Of a stretch of DNA of 64,000 bases, positions 62,025 through 64,000 are shown piece by piece (position 1 is the first letter of the stretch; each line of letters begins with the position of its first letter). A program made the translations under genes and the position numbers. This stretch comes from JAICLK01 sp963810525 (GTDB lineage Bacteria > Patescibacteriota > Saccharimonadia > Saccharimonadales > UBA4665): contig CAWENB010000004.1 in NCBI GenBank assembly GCA_963810525.1, positions 1 through 64,000 on the forward strand, read 5' to 3'. The notes under the pieces were generated by a model. The model was not told the origin of the DNA. It did no database searches and was given only the letters and a program-made list of their open reading frames with translations.

Positions 62025-62460
62025 GCTCAAAAAGCTCCACCGACGGCGGGGTCAGTTTATAATCAGCTAACCGTGTCGGATCAATCCACTGCAATTCAAC
62101 CAGGTCATCGCTATTTTGCAATTCAATTTGGGCGGCCGGCAGCGGCACATCGACCCGGAAATAATTGAATTCCATCGTCGCCCAAACTTTTTCGCCCGAG
62201 TTGAGAATTCTTTCAGCCTCGCCGGAGTTCTTCCAGGCAAGTCGAGCTACTTTGCATGCGGCCACGTCGATGCCGACCTCCTCGAGTATTTCCCGCCGTA
62301 AGCCTTGCTCCAACGTCTCGCCTTCGTCGATACCGCCACCCGGAATATGCCAGCAGTCGGCGTCATAAATCAGCCGCTTCGGATCTTTTTTGCCCATCAG
62401 CAACAAACCCTCCTTGGAAACGATGATCGCTGAAACGATAATACGGTGAATGGTTTTCAT
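62011..62460 (-). CDS. Nudix hydrolase
   Basis: 149 residues. The Nudix box is complete: GGGIDEGETLEQGLRREILEEVGI. Cleaves a nucleoside-diphosphate-linked compound. Overlaps both neighbours (4 nt with the PhzF gene). Confidence 0.92.
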   Translation of the reverse strand: MKTIHRIIVSAIIVSKEGLLLMGKKDPKRLIYDADCWHIPGGGIDEGETLEQGLRREILEEVGIDVAACKVARLAWKNSGEAERILNSGEKVWATMEFNYFRVDVPLPAAQIELQNSDDLVELQWIDPTRLADYKLTPPSVELFEHVNI

Positions 62461-63143
62461 ACTTCTCTCCGTTTGCCTTCGATCACGCGACCGCCGAGTT
62501 CAACCGAAGTTTTGCCGAGTGGTTGGGTGTATATAACCGAACCTTTGCCGTGCCGGATCTCTAGGTGCCGGCCCATGTGTGCTGCTAGCAGCATTGAGCC
62601 TGAACCATTGGCTTCGGGCTCCGGGATATCCCAGTCTGACGCAAAAGTCCGGGCGCGGATACGACCCTTGCCTTCATTAAGCCATGCCCAAAGCATCGTG
62701 TGCTCCATGGCTGGAGCTTCGTTCGGCTTGAACGCATCAACTTCATCAGGTCCGGCAAGCTGGCGGTGGCGCCACGGCGGCATCACGGCAATTTCGGCAC
62801 GAACCCAAGTAGTCATGCCATCCTGCCGGGTCCCGATATCGCCCGCTCGTCCGCGCAGCCTCCCCACCTTTTTTGCCAGCAACTCCGTAATCAACCACGC
62901 CGCCCCCAACACTGCCGTTCCAGCAAAATCAATCTCGCCTTGCGGATGCACGACGCTTATTTGGGCGCTGTCAACGTCATTGATAAACACTACCTCACCC
63001 ATGTCAAGTTCACGCGCGATTTTCTGACGCCGGCCGTCATCAATGTTTCGTCCTTCATCGACTACTACGCCGACCGTATCGCCGAACTGCCCTGCGGTAT
63101 TGGTGAACACATGAACTGTCTGAATCGCTACGTGATTATGCAT
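62457..63143 (-). CDS. PhzF-family isomerase-like protein
   Basis: 228 residues of the diaminopimelate-epimerase-like PhzF fold: VHVFTNTAGQFGDTVGVVVDE at the start, FINDVDSAQISVVHPQGEIDFAGTAVLGAAW, and EANGSGSMLLAAHMGR (the second half of the site). Slightly short (usual about 280). Substrate unknown; outside phenazine clusters these are often of unassigned function. Confidence 0.85.
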   Translation of the reverse strand: MHNHVAIQTVHVFTNTAGQFGDTVGVVVDEGRNIDDGRRQKIARELDMGEVVFINDVDSAQISVVHPQGEIDFAGTAVLGAAWLITELLAKKVGRLRGRAGDIGTRQDGMTTWVRAEIAVMPPWRHRQLAGPDEVDAFKPNEAPAMEHTMLWAWLNEGKGRIRARTFASDWDIPEPEANGSGSMLLAAHMGRHLEIRHGKGSVIYTQPLGKTSVELGGRVIEGKRREV

Positions 63144-63150
63144 GCATTAT

Positions 63151-63777
63151 TCAAACTACCTTCCTGTTCGCCTCGGCCACTATCAGCGCCTGGCCATCGT
63201 TCAATGGTATGGTGTCGAAGCCGTCCGCTTGAAGCTGCTTGTTGATCGCCGCACAGATGTTGCCGTACTCGGCATTGTCCATGTGCGGCACGACCGCCCA
63301 ATCTATTAGATGCAGCCCGTCCCAGATAATTTCCGGTACGTCACCCGGATCGTCTGCGGTTTCGAGGTGCTTCAACGTCGGTCCGGCTACGATCGCGCCG
63401 GCACTGTCGCCGCCATATATTTTACCTTGCTTAACAAGTTTAGTAATAACTGTATCGGCACCGGTGTCATGTAACACCCACCGAAGGTAAAACGTATTGC
63501 CGCCCCCAGCCCAAATCACGTCTTTGGTCGACAGTACTTGTTCGAGTTGCGCTGGATTGCCTGAAAACTCATGCAAGTCAATAAGTTCAAAGTTGACGCC
63601 GAACTTTTGTAGGCTTTCCCTGTTCTGGTATCTCCAGCGCCTATCATCCTCACTGTACGGATCGGACGCGTTTTCGATTAAGCCCATTGTAAATCCGCTC
63701 AGGTTTGCACCAGCAAGCTTAACAAGTTCAGTAACCTGAGCCTCGTTAATTGGCAGTGATGTCAGGAAAAGTTTCAT
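63151..63777 (-). CDS. peptidase E-like (S51 family serine peptidase)
   Basis: 208 residues from ATG 63777 (MKLFLTSLPI). Catalytic Ser125 in YGGDSAGAIVAG, WAGGGNTFYLRW, and His in WAVVPHMD. S51 peptidases are Asp-dipeptidases or cyanophycinase relatives. Start codon overlaps the upstream stop (ATGA). Confidence 0.9.
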   Translation of the reverse strand: MKLFLTSLPINEAQVTELVKLAGANLSGFTMGLIENASDPYSEDDRRWRYQNRESLQKFGVNFELIDLHEFSGNPAQLEQVLSTKDVIWAGGGNTFYLRWVLHDTGADTVITKLVKQGKIYGGDSAGAIVAGPTLKHLETADDPGDVPEIIWDGLHLIDWAVVPHMDNAEYGNICAAINKQLQADGFDTIPLNDGQALIVAEANRKVV

Positions 63778-64000
63778 GTAATCTCCTTTACGCTTGGCTG
63801 AACGAGGTTTCTGTAATCGGTCGAACGCATGGCAATTGAAATATTTCGACCGGCATTGAAGATTATTTTTTCGTTCTCGAACAGCGACGGATCGCACACG
63901 ACCATTAATCCGAAAAGATTGCCGAACGGCGGCACACCGCCCGGCTTGACGCCGCCGGTAATTTCGCCCACCTCTTCTTCGGTGGCAAATCGGATATCTT
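63774..64000 (-). CDS. YbaK/prolyl-tRNA deacylase-type protein, partial at window edge
   Basis: The C-terminal about 75 residues of the family: EEEVGEITGGVKPGGVPPFG, DPSLFENEKIIFNAG. The reading frame is open to the window end, so the start lies beyond 64000. Hydrolyses mischarged aminoacyl-tRNA. First visible gene of the cluster running to 61389. Confidence 0.85.
   Translation of the reverse strand, partial: DIRFATEEEVGEITGGVKPGGVPPFGNLFGLMVVCDPSLFENEKIIFNAGRNISIAMRSTDYRNLVQPSVKEIT

Noticed and set aside
1..64000. CRISPR arrays, rRNA genes, riboswitches and prophage
   Set aside because: No regularly spaced repeats, rRNA signatures, recognisable riboswitch cores or phage structural genes were seen.

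Overview
The window is about 50% GC, uses the standard code (UGA is a genuine stop, for example at the end of the murL-like gene), and is densely packed with short intergenic gaps. Gene content points to a member of the Patescibacteria/CPR, most probably Candidatus Saccharibacteria (TM7). The case rests on a resuscitation-promoting factor next to rsmA (an actinobacterial-type gene order), many secreted or wall-associated proteins, an intein in a UvrD/PcrA helicase, a MurL-MurD2 pair, and no visible respiratory or biosynthetic operons apart from a compact flavin redox module. The taxonomic call is inference: there is no rRNA gene in the window.

Layout. 0-3.7 kb: frameshifted pilin-like protein, secreted coiled protein, aldehyde dehydrogenase, small membrane protein, broken MarR gene, RNA-binding protein. 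3.9-6.5 kb: zinc/manganese-type ABC importer with a candidate operator. 6.5-14.7 kb: kinase-like protein without a P-loop, aldo/keto reductase, secreted GH25-like protein (frameshifted), polyprenyl diphosphate synthase, 2H phosphoesterase, tmRNA, MarR regulator, rsmA, Rpf. 14.7-23 kb: UvrD/PcrA helicase with a 361-residue intein, HTH-methyltransferase fusion, tpiA and pgk. 23-26.5 kb: membrane protein, then FMN-binding protein, ApbE and an RnfD/NqrB-ferredoxin reductase fusion, probably one transmembrane electron-transfer unit. 26.5-30.2 kb: class IV aminotransferase, cupin, secreted GH5 (interrupted by an amber codon), double ricin-type lectin. 30.4-33.6 kb: prs (frameshifted), baeRF-like protein, small protein, phosphoribosyltransferase and Hsp20, a likely stress operon. 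33.8-45.3 kb: accessory region with a complete IS256-like element with 8-bp target duplication, an IS200-like element, a secreted beta-helix protein, an MFS pump, a HAD hydrolase, a cysteine-peptidase-like protein, several orphans, tRNA-Glu, and three tiny related ORFs (31-41 aa) that look like an unnamed microprotein family. 45.5-51.9 kb: two paralogous PKD/LVNTG surface proteins, a membrane histidine kinase, an Acg-like nitroreductase. 51.9-55.4 kb: ThiF/E1-like adenylyltransferase, PaaK-like AMP ligase and methyltransferase, the first two frameshifted. 55.5-64 kb: aminotransferase, single-domain response regulator, murL, murD2, folD, then a tight minus-strand cluster (hydrolase, Nudix, PhzF, peptidase E, YbaK-like).

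Two window-wide patterns stand out. First, at least nine genes, including the normally essential prs, carry reading-frame breaks, several in homopolymers of 4-5 bases; this looks more like consensus sequencing error than mass pseudogenisation, though some (MarR, transposase, GH5 amber) may be real. Second, many start codons lie only 6-7 nt after a good -10 hexamer, so leaderless transcription seems common here alongside Shine-Dalgarno starts.
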